A stretch of DNA of 64,000 bases from Topomyia yanbarensis. Lineage: Eukaryota; Arthropoda; Insecta; Diptera; Culicidae. The position numbers were made by a program, and so were the translations under genes. The notes below the pieces were generated by a model. The model did no database searches and was not told where the DNA came from. It worked only from the letters and a program-made list of their open reading frames with translations. Below, piece after piece: positions 1 to 10,289 of this stretch (within the stretch, counting starts at the first letter, position 1; the number at the start of each line of letters is the position of its first letter). Where the stretch lies: NCBI RefSeq assembly GCF_030247195.1, contig NC_080671.1:105821845-105885844 (forward strand), given 5' to 3'.

Positions 1-1560
1 TGATTTTAATTGAAAAAGGGAATTACGTATTGTACATTGAACATTTCAAACTCGAAATTTCGGACCCAAAAAACTCTCCGAATTTTTTTTTCTGATCCGC
101 TCCTGATTGTTCTATTTGACGATTACACTGTGTTTGCCTTTATTTATTTTGTGTGTTACACTGCTCCCATCTATGCTTGTACATGCTCAATCCTCAAAAA
201 ATATAGACGATGAAAGACGAACGGCTCCGTTGAGCTTACACATAGAGCCGCGTCAAATAAACAAATTGAAAAAAAAAAACACAAACAGATATATCGAGCT
301 AAATCGAATAGTATAAAAGACTCGTCCCTTCTAACCTTCTAAGCGGTTTCTATACCTATCTTTTAGAAGAAAAATAAAATGGATCATGTACTACCAGTTG
401 GAAAGGTAGGATACCAATTTTCGACAGCCCACAACCAAACAAGCAATTGGTTCTGCCCATCATCAACATGTGCTCAGGAACACCCAACGAAAACCCGCCC
501 CAAAGATTAGATGGAAAATCATCAATGTTTAATTGAATATTCACACATGTGAGTCTGCTGCTGTATGTGCGCTCTGCATGTCGTACCGTAGCACGTAGGA
601 TGTTACCAAAAACCGTAATACCGTATGCCGTACGCCTCCCTGAAGGGGTCATCCCATTTCGAAACCAAGACGCTGACTCAGCTCAAAACAGCTTGAAATT
701 TTGGAAACTCACGTCCGCTTCTGGTAGATCTGGAGCTTAATTTGCAAGTAGAACCGACGTCACTCGCAATGTCACCTAGCCGGCAGTTCGGAGAAGAAGT
801 TAACGCAAAGCCGGTGGACAATATGTGACGTGGATTTATGATGATTTGTCGGAGAAGAACGACCCCTTCCCCTCGCCCCCTTCCATCAAGCAACGATGCG
901 GGGTTGAGTTAATTTTGCAGAAGTTGCACATTGCCTTGTAATGAAATCTACTTCGTTGAACGTGGAGAATGTGTGGCTAAACTGATTACACGCAAATTTC
1001 ATTATCATAGTATGCTCCAGACATTAGTTTGGGATTTTCGAAGCCATAATGCATGATAAGTTAGTTCTTAGTTACTCTTTCGAATCACATCTATTAATTT
1101 AGTGAATGGATTCATGCAGTGCGATTCAACTTCGTGCACGAATGATCCTGTGCGCCTGGCAATAACTTATACGTTCAACGGTCTGGATCCGAACAAAGTT
1201 GGTAGAGTGATTTGCCGATTTTATATTATACATATTATAATGGAACCAACACTAATTCGATAATTGCTGCTTCCGGAAAAAACGGAGATATTGTATCAAC
1301 TAGATTACACTGTTCGACAAAAAATCGAGTGTGCTGAAATTGTATCTTGTTTTTGTGGAAAGTAGAACAAAAATGAGCATGAGCATGCTGGCCGTACAAT
1401 TCGTAGTTGCTACTCCGTGATTGACCAGAACAAGCGAAATTTCACAGAGAATTAACAAATAGAGCCTGGGAATAGCTATCCGCCCTCAACACGTGCACGT
1501 TTCGAGAGTTCGATACTTCGAAATGCCAATAACGGCGTCGGCCACGCACTTACAGTCATC
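1..1560. other. No gene recognised
   Basis: AT-balanced sequence with only short, unconvincing open frames on both strands. The one feature I can support is a dispersed repeat near its end, listed separately. Confidence 0.5.
1378..1520 (+). repeat. Dispersed repeat, copy 1 (inverted copy near 26.5 kb)
   Basis: The stretch from the GAGCATGAGCATG motif through TACAATTCGTAGTTGC to the GTGCACGTTTCGAG motif recurs in reverse orientation at about 26510-26655 with scattered mismatches. No TSD or terminal inverted repeat was found, so the family is unknown. Confidence 0.6.
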
Positions 1561-1605
1561 CCAGCACGTAGCCAGAAATAAAGCGGGAGGGGCCCAAAAA
1601 TTTTG
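1561..1605 (+). repeat. Solo hAT-like terminus
   Basis: Begins CCAGCACGTAGCCAG and continues with a GCGGGAGGGG segment followed by A-rich DNA. This matches, with mismatches, the left end of the large hAT-like element at 52205 (CAGGCCCGTAGCCAG, then CGGGAGGGGCTTAAAAA). No partner end was found nearby, so it looks like a relic terminus of a related element. Confidence 0.45.
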
Positions 1606-2506
1606 AAGTATGCCGGGTTTTAAAGCGCCAAAAACGATGTTTTGATATACTCTTAATTCTTTTTGTATGCGAATTTTCCAAGCTATGTGGTTTTACTTTA
1701 TGCGGATACATGTTTGAGTATGCAATCAAGGATGGTTTCTATCGTATCAATGAACACTCATTTCGCACTCTTCTACAGATTCTCACACGCGCAAGAAAGA
1801 ATGCTTTGTATCACCTCTATAACAGAAAATTGATATTCAGTCTTTATTACTCTTATACACCAACAGGCATACCAAAGCCCCAATGGTGTTGGTCTTAATA
1901 ATAAACTCATTACTAACATTCAAGTCATATACACAAATAGTGATCATACAATAATTCACAAAAACGGTAAAAAAGTCAAATGTGGTTAAAAGATTGATTA
2001 AAAAGTCTAGAAAATCGCTGACGCAGAGTTTGTCTAGACACGTTGAAATCGAAAGCTGAAGCAACCTGGTTGAAAATCCTTTGTAGACCAGTGATGGCTC
2101 CACGCATACTATAATTAGTGCGTCTGAACGGTAACCGAAGCATAATGTTGTTGCGTAATGTTCGTGGTGCGACGTTTATATTAATTTGTTCTAATATAGC
2201 TGGGGCATCTATATGACCTTGCAAAGTGTCGGCGATGAACAAAGCTCTTGCAGTATTTCTTCGAACATAAAGTGGTTCCAGTTGAATCAGCTGACACCGG
2301 TTTTCATAGCTAGGTAATCGGACAGGATCTCTCCACGGCAATCTACGGAGCGCGAATCGTAAAAAGCGACGCTGTGCGCTTTCAATTCTCTCAACGCCGT
2401 TATTGTAGTTTGGGTTCCACACTTCAGGACAATATTCTAGGATTGATCGGGATAAAGCGCAGTGTAGCGATTTGAGACAATAAACATCTCTATATCAACA
2501 TTTGAA

Positions 2507-2702
2507 TAGGGCTAATAAGATTTGTAAACAAACTTTTGTTTTGCTGATTTCTCCTAATTTGTTATCATTTCAACACAGAAAACATTTGAAATTGATTCTA
2601 CCAAGGATAAAGATGTTGATTCATGTGTATTTTTCATGAAATTTAACTCGGTAGCGGAATAATGAGCGAAATAAGTTTGTTTACAAAAGTCTCATTAGCC
2701 CT
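2507..2702. mobile_element. MITE inserted in CR1-like reverse transcriptase
   Basis: The ends are inverted (AGGGCTAAT...ATTAGCCCT), with the TIR continuing through a TTTGTAAACAAACTT segment. TTTGAA flanks it on both sides (2501-2506 and 2703-2708), suggesting a 6-bp TSD, although one extra T at the left end makes the exact length uncertain. It separates two reverse-transcriptase segments that are adjacent in the family. Confidence 0.75.
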
Positions 2703-3011
2703 TTTGAAGAATTTCTATTGATCTGTAAAATTTTTGGCTATCCTGAAGATGCATCCTAGCGCTCGAGACGCTTTACCGACTGCATAGGAGACGTGTTGTT
2801 TGAACGTAAGTTGAGAATCCAGAATCACTCCCAGGTCCTTCACGTGACTGACGCGTTCGATTTCTGTTTCTAGAAGACGGTACTTAAAATATATCGAATC
2901 CTTTTTCCGTGAAAACGATATTACCGAGCACTTCTTCGGGTTTACATACATGCGGTTCATGGTATACCAGTCAGCAAAGGCTTGAAGCTGCTGTTGGAGA
3001 AATCTGCAATC

Positions 3012-3253
3012 TTCAATTCTCGCCTACTTTTTGAAATGGACCTATGTGCAAAAGAGCGCCTCTCTTTGTTTACTTTCTCTTTCGATTATCTTTAATCTTT
3101 CCAATAATGTTCCAGTACATATTGGAAGAGCATGATTTCGACTAGCATATTATGCAAAGAGTTAAGCAGCAAACACAGATGCGACCGTGTTATTTGCGGA
3201 AGAGAAAGTAAACAAAGAGAGGCTCTCATTTGCACATAGGACCTTTTCAATAA
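3012..3253. mobile_element. Second MITE inserted in CR1-like reverse transcriptase
   Basis: Long inverted ends run from TTGAAATGGACCTATGTGCA on the left, with CCTCTCTTTGTTTACTTTCT inside, to the reverse complement on the right. The outermost bases and TSD are unclear. The minus-strand protein on one side ends ..RTIQEN and on the other begins RIEDCRFLQ, so the host reading frame was continuous before insertion. Confidence 0.75.
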
Positions 3254-5132
3254 GTTTTCTTGAATTGTACGAATTATGCGAAAAATCTTGAGATCATCCG
3301 CGAAGGACAATCGGGGAGTCTTCAGAATTAGATGTACATCATTGAGGTATATCAGAAACATCAACGGTCCCAAGTGGCTTCCTTGAGGTATTCCTGACGT
3401 AGATGTGAATATAGGGCCCTGGCAATCTCCTATGACAACCGCTATCTCTCGGTCTGTGAGGTAAGATCGAAACCACTGCAAAACACTACCATTTATTCCA
3501 AATCTCTCCATTTTTGCTATTGTGATATCGTGGTTTAGCTTATTAAAAGCGGCAGAAGTCGATGTAAACGAAGTCAGTTTGTGCGCGACGTTCCATACTC
3601 TCTGTTATATAGTATGTTAAGTATAACAGGTTAGATGCAGTTGATCGTTACTTAGGCACTGCTTACAGTGAGCCTGAAGAGGTTCCATAATCACCAGCTC
3701 GAACAACCTCGAGACAGCACTCAATGAAGTTATCTCACGGTAATTATTGACGTCTCGCTTATTGCCCTTTTTATGAGCTGGGAACATATTCGCTGATTTC
3801 GAGCAAGATGGAAAAATACCTCTAGTAATAGATGCTCTAAAGATCTGAAGAAGCGGAGCAACCAAAACTTCGATGTGCCTTTTCAGTATCGCGGAGGGGA
3901 GCCCGGATTAAAAGATGACTTAAGTCGAGAGGAAGCTCTGGTAATCATCGTTGCATTAAAATCGATAGCACTCAGAGTGTAACCCACAAGTGGTGCTCTG
4001 CTAGCATCGAGTTTGATTTGCTCAATAGTTAGTGCCTCATCTGTGAATACATTCGCGAATTTTTCCGAGAAAAGTGCACATATGTCTCGAGATGTAGTAG
4101 CTGTGTTCCCATTGAAAGTCATAGACGACGGCAGTCCTGATCCCTTGCGCTGCTCGTTCACATATTTCCAAAAACGTTTAGGATGCGACTTGAGATTACG
4201 CTGAATATTTTGCTGATATCGATAGAAACAGTGTTGACTGGCTCGTTTGTACGCATGGTTGAGACTGACGTAATAATCTCTGAGTGATATTGTGCGATAC
4301 TTGGTAAACCTCCGCAGGGCAGCTCTCTTTATACACTTCAGCCGTCGCAGTGTACTCGTTTGCCATGGAGGGCCGGTTTGTCGATGGTGAACTTTCTTTG
4401 GAACATGCCTGTCAATAGCGTACACCAGAACGTTTGAAAAGGTTTGAACTGCGGTTTCGACATCTTCGGGGTCCAGAATATTTTCCTAATCGATAGTGGA
4501 AAGAAGGTCTGCGATACTGCGATGATCAGCTTTACGGAAATTGTAGGAGACAGTAAGCGGTAATATATCGAAGTCATGCATGCACCACAGAGTTATCAGT
4601 CGTGGCGATCAGTGGAGGATGATGTGCCACTGGTTTTACTAGGGGAGAGGGAGCCGTCACTATTGATGTGGCGAAACCTGGTCGCTGACAAAACAAAGAT
4701 CATTGGCAATAGGATTGATTTGTAGTAACGTGGCTGAGCTATAGCTATCAAGTAGCCTCACTGCATATTGGTGGAGAACGGAATGGTTCGAATCCGGATA
4801 CAGAAATCCATTACCGGAAGATTTCCATGAAATGCTAGGAAGATTAAAATCTCTTAGTACCATGATCTCATCAACAGCGTTAGCAACTTCGAGGATAGTA
4901 AAAACTGAGTTGCAGGGTGTTTCAACGTATTCGGTATCACGAGCACGGTCGGGTGGAACATACAACGCACACAAGTACAACTTACGGTCGCCAAGCTCGA
5001 TAATCATCCAAACCTGCTCTAGACAATCCCAAGAAGTGTTCTTGACGATTCTTGCCTTCAAGCTGGTTTTAACCGCTACTAATACGCCGCCCCGGTGGAT
5101 TTTCGGCTGTTGCTAGATGCATTGTACTTGCC

Positions 5133-5564
5133 TCAGGTAGGTTTGCGGAAGACCCCTCGTCCCATCTCCACCACAGGACCGGGACGGCTGCTAGTCGCTG
5201 GCAGGAAGGGCTCGACTGTGGCGGGGGGACTAAGGGCTTCCTCACGGCTGGCGGCAAGTGTGCGTCCCGGTGACCGAAGAGACGACATTACGTGGGATGT
5301 ATGCAATGCAGCTGGACTAGGTGTCTCTAGTAAACAGCTGCGGTTCGCAGGCAGGAAGAACGGCATCTGGTGCTGAAACGGTACAATTAACGGAGAACTG
5401 GAATTGGGGAACATTTCAGCGCTTGAATTATTCAGAAAGGATGGGTACTTGCCGTAGAGGGAAATTTGGAAGACCCTTTCTCCACTCCCGCACACAGGAC
5501 CGGGACGACTGGTGAACGTTGGCTGCAGTAGCTGGACTGTGGCGGGGGGATCGAGAGCTTCCAT
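5133..5564 (-). repeat. Proline-rich duplicated module between ORF1 and ORF2 of the CR1-like LINE
   Basis: An open minus-strand frame of 143 codons contains two diverged copies of a module reading about PPATV..(10-12 residues)..SRPGPV..(5-6)..G.GVF, near residues 6-33 and 112-141. It lies between the ORF1 stop and the endonuclease. It may be coding, for example the N-terminus of ORF2, or a tandemly repeated linker. Confidence 0.5.
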
Positions 5565-5595
5565 AATACAAGCTGCGGTGCATCCCAGTAGCCCA

Positions 5596-6352
5596 TTAGC
5601 GAAATCTATCCTGCTTTGGCTGGTCGAAATTAAATTCCCGAACGAGTACTCCAGTCGGCCCAGTAGACGCTTTGAGTGCAGTGCCCTTTAGTTCGCTCGG
5701 AAAGAAACGAAGTTGAGTTTCGTGAGGTCGGTGTCCTTCTTGACCAACAAAACTGCTTTGGGTGCATCGCTTATTCCAAGGCATTCTTGGGTCATGGCGA
5801 CGATTTCCTCCACTGTATGGCTCGGGTCAAGACGGCTCAAATAGACCCAAAATTGCTCCCGCTCGTCCGCAACTATTCTGATTTCCCGCTTAATGGCTCT
5901 AGTACCGCAGACAGCAACTGCAGTGGCGCGAATTTTAGCATTATTCTCGCGACGTCGTTTCGGAGTGGGCGGATCCTCCGGAAGTCGCTTGACAAACAGC
6001 CCCCTTTGAGTTACAGAACCATAATTGGCCGGAAAATGATTTTCAATAGGGCTCGAGAGATTTGAGACGACCATGTTCAAATTATCTACAGTCTCACATA
6101 ATTTTTTTGTGTCCACAATGGGAGCAGCGGAAACGGATTGCTGCACCCACTCGTTAAAACAGCGAGCACAATCGTCACAGAGCCAGTACAGGTTGTTGTT
6201 GAACTAGACAACAGGTCTAGTGCGGGTCGCTGCATACCGGGAATACAGGTGCGGTGGAAAATCGATCCGCAACGGTCGCGACATGCAATTTTCTCAATCC
6301 CATTAACGGGAGAGTCGCATGACTGGCAACTAAAACTCATGGCTGATTTCAA
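5596..6352 (-). pseudogene. LINE ORF1 with PHD-type zinc finger, broken
   Basis: ORF1 proteins of CR1-type elements bind the element RNA. The N-terminus (from 6352) shows CQSC, then about 11 residues, C, x3, C, x4, H, x2, C. After a frameshift near 6200 the finger finishes as WLCDDCARCF, so this is a C4HC3 PHD pattern. The middle (5688-6146) is open. The C-terminal domain contains WVYLSRL, an FVSF strand and, after another frameshift, a VREFNF end (5596-5700). This domain is homologous to the ORF1-only copy at 28069-28651. At least two frameshifts make it non-functional. Confidence 0.75.
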
Positions 6353-6360
6353 CCCGCCTT

Positions 6361-6860
6361 TTGTCGCTTACGACCTTTTGAAAACCCACCCGAGATTTCG
6401 TCTCGCTGTGCGCAAAGTTGAAGACTTCAACTAGTGTGGGGAACTCTTTCCACTACTCGCGTGCAGATGGCGAAGTAAGCGGGTAAATTTTTTTGTGGGG
6501 AATTACACACAGGTTACAGTCTCACAATTTCGCCGTAGACTCACAAAGTTTTCACAAGGATTTCAAAGTTTTCACAAGGATTTCACTGGTAAGCAGTACA
6601 CGATACAAAACAGAATGTCCGTCAAGCGACTGGAAATTTTTTCGCCGAAAAACGGTAAGTAAAACACAGATAAAATGGAACTTCCTCCAGAGCAAAAAAA
6701 ACGTTAACACGATGTAAACAAACTTCATTACCGAATGTGGTTCATCGAATACCGAATGAACACCAGTGCGTGTGTGGACGTATTACTATTGCCTGTGTGT
6801 GCATCGTTGCTTGTTTCTTTTCTATTAGGTTCCTTACTGGCACAGTTAACCTCACTTTTC
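6361..6860. other. No gene recognised
   Basis: Probably covers the 5' end of the CR1-like LINE (read from the right) and unrelated flank; the junction could not be placed. A short direct repeat (TTTCACAAGGATTTCA type) occurs at 6550-6585. Confidence 0.4.
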
Positions 6861-6981
6861 TTGACAGTTCGCTTGTACTGTTTACATGGGCTTAGAAAAA
6901 TTTGTGGACGACTAGATTCGCTCCAAGAAAATCGCGAAGAATTTTTCTAAGTCCATGCAAACAGTACAAGCGAACTGTCAA
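6861..6981. mobile_element. Fold-back MITE
   Basis: Inverted arms of about 50 bp begin TTGACAGTTCGCTTGTACTG on the left and are mirrored at 6934-6981 on the right, around a loop of roughly 25 bases. A transcript would form a single pre-miRNA-like hairpin. No TSD could be fixed. Confidence 0.7.
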
Positions 6982-7865
6982 AAATGAACTCAGAATGTCC
7001 CGTGTATGTAGTTTAGGGTAGGGAAATTAAGAACTTTAACTTTTCAGAATTTTATACATATTTCATTATTGAATAAAAGGTCAATTTTATGACGGTTTAT
7101 TATCAACATTATTAAACATTTTCAATACACCATAGGCACATTTGGTATCTCAGGTGCACATATATTAAAAATCAACATTTTGATATGTTCAACACTAATA
7201 CACACATTTATAAATCTGGTACCGATTTAATGTTTGTTTTGGGGATTTATTTCAATTGAAACCGTGTAATCAGCTAATCTTTGCAAATAATCACTCTTTT
7301 GGCTAATATTTTAAATGCATCGCAATTTTAATCGCATTAGGGCTAAGGTATGAATGTACAGAAGGGTTCCGTTTTGGCAACATTATTGTTATGTTTGACA
7401 TATAGGGAAGGTGGAGTAAGCAATAACGTTGCGCACTATGACCCCGAAGCCGTATTTAGGAATACAAAGTGCTGGCGCCCAAATAGTTTGCTTTAGCTAT
7501 ATGATGTCTTTCATGATAATGATATCAAATTAAATTACCTAAAAAAAATCAATAAGATTTGTTACTGTTTTTGACAAAATGACAATACATTTTTTTATTG
7601 TTATTCATCCAAAAATACTAAGAAAGGATTTCAAAAAAATCAAACTTTTTTAAGTTTACATTGAAGAGCTTGAAATTTCCTTTAATTTGATATCAATATC
7701 ATATGTTTCGTCAGGCACCTGCCCTACGTTGTGTTCCAGGTATGAAGTTTAATCGGTCGTCGGAAACTGGAATTCCCATCGTAGCGAACTAATGAACATT
7801 GGCAGACTTCAAGGTTGGCGCGACAAGTTCTAGGAATCCGTTACAAATACACTGAAGTTTTTTAT
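6982..7865. other. No gene recognised; AT-rich with a weak inverted repeat
   Basis: A diverged inverted pair around TGATATCAAATTAAA (7525-7540) and TTTAATTTGATATCA (7680-7695) hints at an old TIR element, but the ends cannot be set. Confidence 0.35.
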
Positions 7866-8035
7866 GCGGGGGATACTTACCGCATAAAAAAAAAATCCGC
7901 ATAAAAAAACCGCATAACTTTGAAAATCCGCATAAAAAACCGCATAACTTTGAAAATCCGCATAAAAAAACCGCATAACTTTGAAAATCCGCATAAAATA
8001 AAACCGCATAACTTTGAAAATCCGCATAAAAAAGA
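7866..8035. repeat. Minisatellite of CCGCATAAAA / ACTTTGAAAAT units
   Basis: About four to five tandem units of 31-36 bp read CCGCATAAAAAA-CCGCATAACTTTGAAAAT. The open minus-strand frame over it (YADFQSYAVF repeated) is a by-product of the repeat. A decayed related unit is visible near 23640-23700. Confidence 0.85.
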
Positions 8036-8590
8036 TGAATAAAATGAAAATAATGGATCAATAAAATGAATAATGGATGTAAAAATATAACCAATAAAGT
8101 GAATATATCGTACTTAAGTATGTTATTATAAAATTAATATATTAAGTTAAATTAATGAAATGGTTTTTGGATACAATGAATAAAAGAAATTAAATAATAA
8201 ACTAAACAAAGTGCATGGAATGAGTAAAAGCAACAGAATAAATAAGAACAAATTGGATTAGATTATCAAAGTAAGAAATAAATATATTGTATAATATAAA
8301 TATAATATGTGAATGGTGTAATATGCATGATATAACTTAGGTGAATATAATTAATGAGTAAACAAGAAGTGAAAAAGAGATTCCAGGTTTTGTTGGCTTA
8401 TAGCAATAATCCCGCTAAAATACTATTATGGGCATGATGATGTAGCTTTGCATTTAATAATATAGTTCATGAATTCTCAAAATGATATATATAGTGAAGG
8501 CCCGATTCTATCAATCTCTTTTTTGTCAGTTTTTTTGGCCAGTAAATTAGCCAACGTTATGAGGCTATGTCTAGGAACTAAAGAAGCATA
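8036..8590. other. Very AT-rich stretch, no gene
   Basis: Dominated by short AATGAATAAA-like runs; nothing coding or structured was recognised. Confidence 0.5.
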
Positions 8591-9126
8591 TGGGTCATTT
8601 TATGCGAAGTGATCAAGGCACGTGTGATCGACCTCCACGGATTTGAACAAAATTTAGAAGAATTGTTCATCTAGGGCCAATATATAAAAACCCAAATTTT
8701 TGTGACAATTGAACCACCCCTCGGGTCATGGGAGCACCCCCCGTTTTGGCAAATTGTCAAAACCCTTGATTTTCTTTTGATCATATCTCCGGTTCTATTT
8801 ACTCTAGAATCAAACCACAGGATGGCTTTTGAAGAAAATTGTTCAAATTGTTTGTCTCTTGAACAATTTTCTTCAAAAGCCATCTTGTGGTTTGATTCTA
8901 GATTAAATAGAACCGGAGATATGATCAAAAGAAAATCAAGGGTTTTGGCAATTTGCCAAAACGGGGGGTGCTCCCATGACCCGAGGGGTGGTTCAATTGA
9001 CACAAAAATTTGGGTTTTTATATATTGGCCCTAGATGAACAATTCCTCCAAATTTTGTTCAAATCCGTGAAGGTCGATTTCAAGTTTGCATCTTTTTTTG
9101 ATCACTTCGCGTGGAATGACCCATAT
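8591..9126. mobile_element. Long palindromic MITE (arms about 255 bp)
   Basis: The whole unit is an inverted repeat centred near 8852, with a 12-base loop (8847-8858). The ends read ATGGGTCATT..CGAAGTGATC, preceded by AT/TA. Both strands carry a similar 110-codon open frame starting about IEPPLGSWEHPPFWQI; because these are mirror images they reflect the palindrome, not two genes. There is no transposase. A transcript would be a long dsRNA hairpin. Confidence 0.9.
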
Positions 9127-9417
9127 TTTAACAGCTTCGGTTTATCAAAAAGAAATAAACAAATATGTTTAAATACATCAAAGAGGCTGATAAAAACGGG
9201 TCTTTACTATATTACTAAGTATATGAAAGCTATCTATATAATGAAAACAATTAACACAATCAACATGATTTAATGCACGGAAAATAAACCAATAAATGTG
9301 GATATAAAATCGATAAACTTTTGGCTGCCATGATTGAGAAATTTGATCTGACTACCCTGCATAACACGAACATATCGATCGCACCAACTCTCTAAAGCCG
9401 ATGACAAACTGATGCGA
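9127..9417. other. No gene recognised
   Basis: AT-rich spacer between two MITEs. Confidence 0.4.
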
Positions 9418-9425
9418 ATCTCGAA

Positions 9426-9693
9426 CAGGGATGCCACATTCAAATCAGTGTTTCGGTCAAAAAATCTTTTTACCGTATGTGATGCCTAAAAAAGGGAAAA
9501 AAATCTGTGGAAATCTGTGATCAATTTCCAAAAAAATCTGTGAAAAATCACAATATTTCCAAAAATCTGTGAAAATTTGTGAAATTTTCATGAAAATGCC
9601 AAAGATCTGTCATTTGTGCAAAAGAATCTGTGATTAAAATTTATGAAAAAAATCTGTGACATTACAGAAAAATCTGTAAATATGGTAACCCTG
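9426..9693. mobile_element. hAT-like MITE with internal AATCTGTGA repeats
   Basis: TIRs CAGGGATGCCACATT and (reverse complement of the right end) CAGGGTTACCATATT are flanked by a perfect 8-bp TSD, ATCTCGAA, at 9418-9425 and 9694-9701. The interior is low-complexity repeats of AAAATCTGTGA. TIR start and TSD length are typical of the hAT superfamily. There is no coding capacity. Confidence 0.9.
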
Positions 9694-9734
9694 ATCTCGA
9701 AGCCTGTGCGAAGATGCATTTTGCATAGTGTTTT

Positions 9735-10044
9735 CACAGAGTAACAGACATAACACTATGGGGGAATTCCCTCAAAAAACATCGATCCGACAATTTTCCC
9801 AGAACACTAGCTCCACCTTTTATTCACAGTCCCAAACACTCATTTACTGGTGGGTTACCCCTCAGCTTTGGGATCAATTTTTCATTAGTGGTCTATCTCC
9901 CATAAGCTCCATATGTCAGTGGCGCAATAATTTCAAATGTGGCCACAGTCCCATTTGTAGTTGGGACTGGGTAGTTGGGATATTTGAAATAACCGTTAAA
10001 GTGAACGAAGCTTTGTTTTTAAGTGTTATGTCTGTTGGTCTGTG
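9735..10044. mobile_element. MITE with 22-bp TIRs and 7-bp TSD
   Basis: The left end starts CACAGAGTAACAGACATAAC; the right end mirrors it in 20 of 22 positions. GTGTTTT occurs directly outside both ends (9728-9734 and 10045-10051). The 310-bp unit has no credible ORF: the 169-codon frame across it runs out past the right end. The superfamily is uncertain because 7-bp duplications are not the hAT norm. Confidence 0.85.
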
Positions 10045-10232
10045 GTGTTTTGCCGCGTTCGCCGACTCATCGCTTCGCTTTTTCTATGAAAGAATTACGC
10101 ATTCTACAAGCACGCTTCATGGATACAGTTCAGAAGCATTCACATTCACGAATCCGCGTAAGCATGCCATCGGCCTAAACAACGGCGTCCGCCAACAAGC
10201 TAGCGCCGGATTAACGCTAGCTCCAGCACTAG

Positions 10233-10285
10233 TTTAGTCCTGTCACTAAGTTAGTGTCGGATTCTGATGAGACGAAGTCGAAACG
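10233..10285 (+). repeat. 53-nt conserved block with hammerhead-like core, copy 1
   Basis: Differs from 18873-18925 at one position. It folds as AGTCC...GGATT capped by CACTA-AGT-TAGTG, followed directly by CTGATGA, a GAC-GAA-GTC mini-hairpin, then GAAAC. CTGATGA and GAAA flanking a stem are the two conserved boxes of hammerhead ribozymes. A convincing stem III and cleavage site are not visible, so catalytic activity is only a possibility. Confidence 0.5.
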
Positions 10286-10289
10286 AATA

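Larger units (their letters stand above)
1976..5091 (-). pseudogene. LINE ORF2: endonuclease plus reverse transcriptase, broken
   Basis: ORF2 of a LINE nicks target DNA and reverse-transcribes the element RNA in the nucleus. The endonuclease part (5061-4660) reads VLRDFNLPSISW, where the usual motif is GDFN, so a catalytic-loop residue is changed. The connector lies at 4425-3883. The reverse transcriptase begins with a HKKGNKRDVNNYR block (about 3790) and continues with SGIPQGSHLGP (about 3385) and a SFADDLKIF catalytic block (about 3300). The thumb (2960-2715) and C-terminal region (2422-1976) follow. The frame shifts between all these segments and MITEs interrupt it at 2507-2702 and about 3012-3253. 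Removing the MITEs restores collinearity of the flanking protein. It is not translatable as one protein. Confidence 0.85.
1835..6360 (-). mobile_element. CR1-like non-LTR retrotransposon, nearly full length, decayed
   Basis: Read on the minus strand, the order is ORF1 (PHD finger plus C-terminal domain, 6352 to 5596), a proline-rich linker with repeats (5564-5133), then ORF2 with endonuclease (5091-4660), connector (4577-3883) and reverse transcriptase (3865-1976). The 3' end lies around 1835-1990 and carries AATAAA-like motifs. Many frameshifts and stops break both ORFs, and two small TIR elements (2507-2702 and about 3012-3253) have inserted into the reverse transcriptase. The ORF1 PHD finger and the NNYR, SGIPQGSHLGP and FADD motifs fit the CR1 clade; a Jockey-like assignment is possible. 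No clear TSD was found. Confidence 0.8.

Noticed and set aside
7789..8094. Repetitive 101-codon minus-strand protein (YADFQSYAV repeats)
   Set aside because: Direct translation of a minisatellite; no start context or homology.
8671..9034. Two overlapping 110-codon genes on opposite strands
   Set aside because: They are mirror images created by the palindromic MITE; no recognised domain and no promoter or context.
9728..10237. 169-codon ORF across the MITE
   Set aside because: It starts at the MITE edge and runs through both TIRs into unrelated flank.
10233..10285. Confident hammerhead ribozyme call
   Set aside because: Core boxes and stem II are present but stem III pairing and the cleavage triplet do not fit either standard topology.
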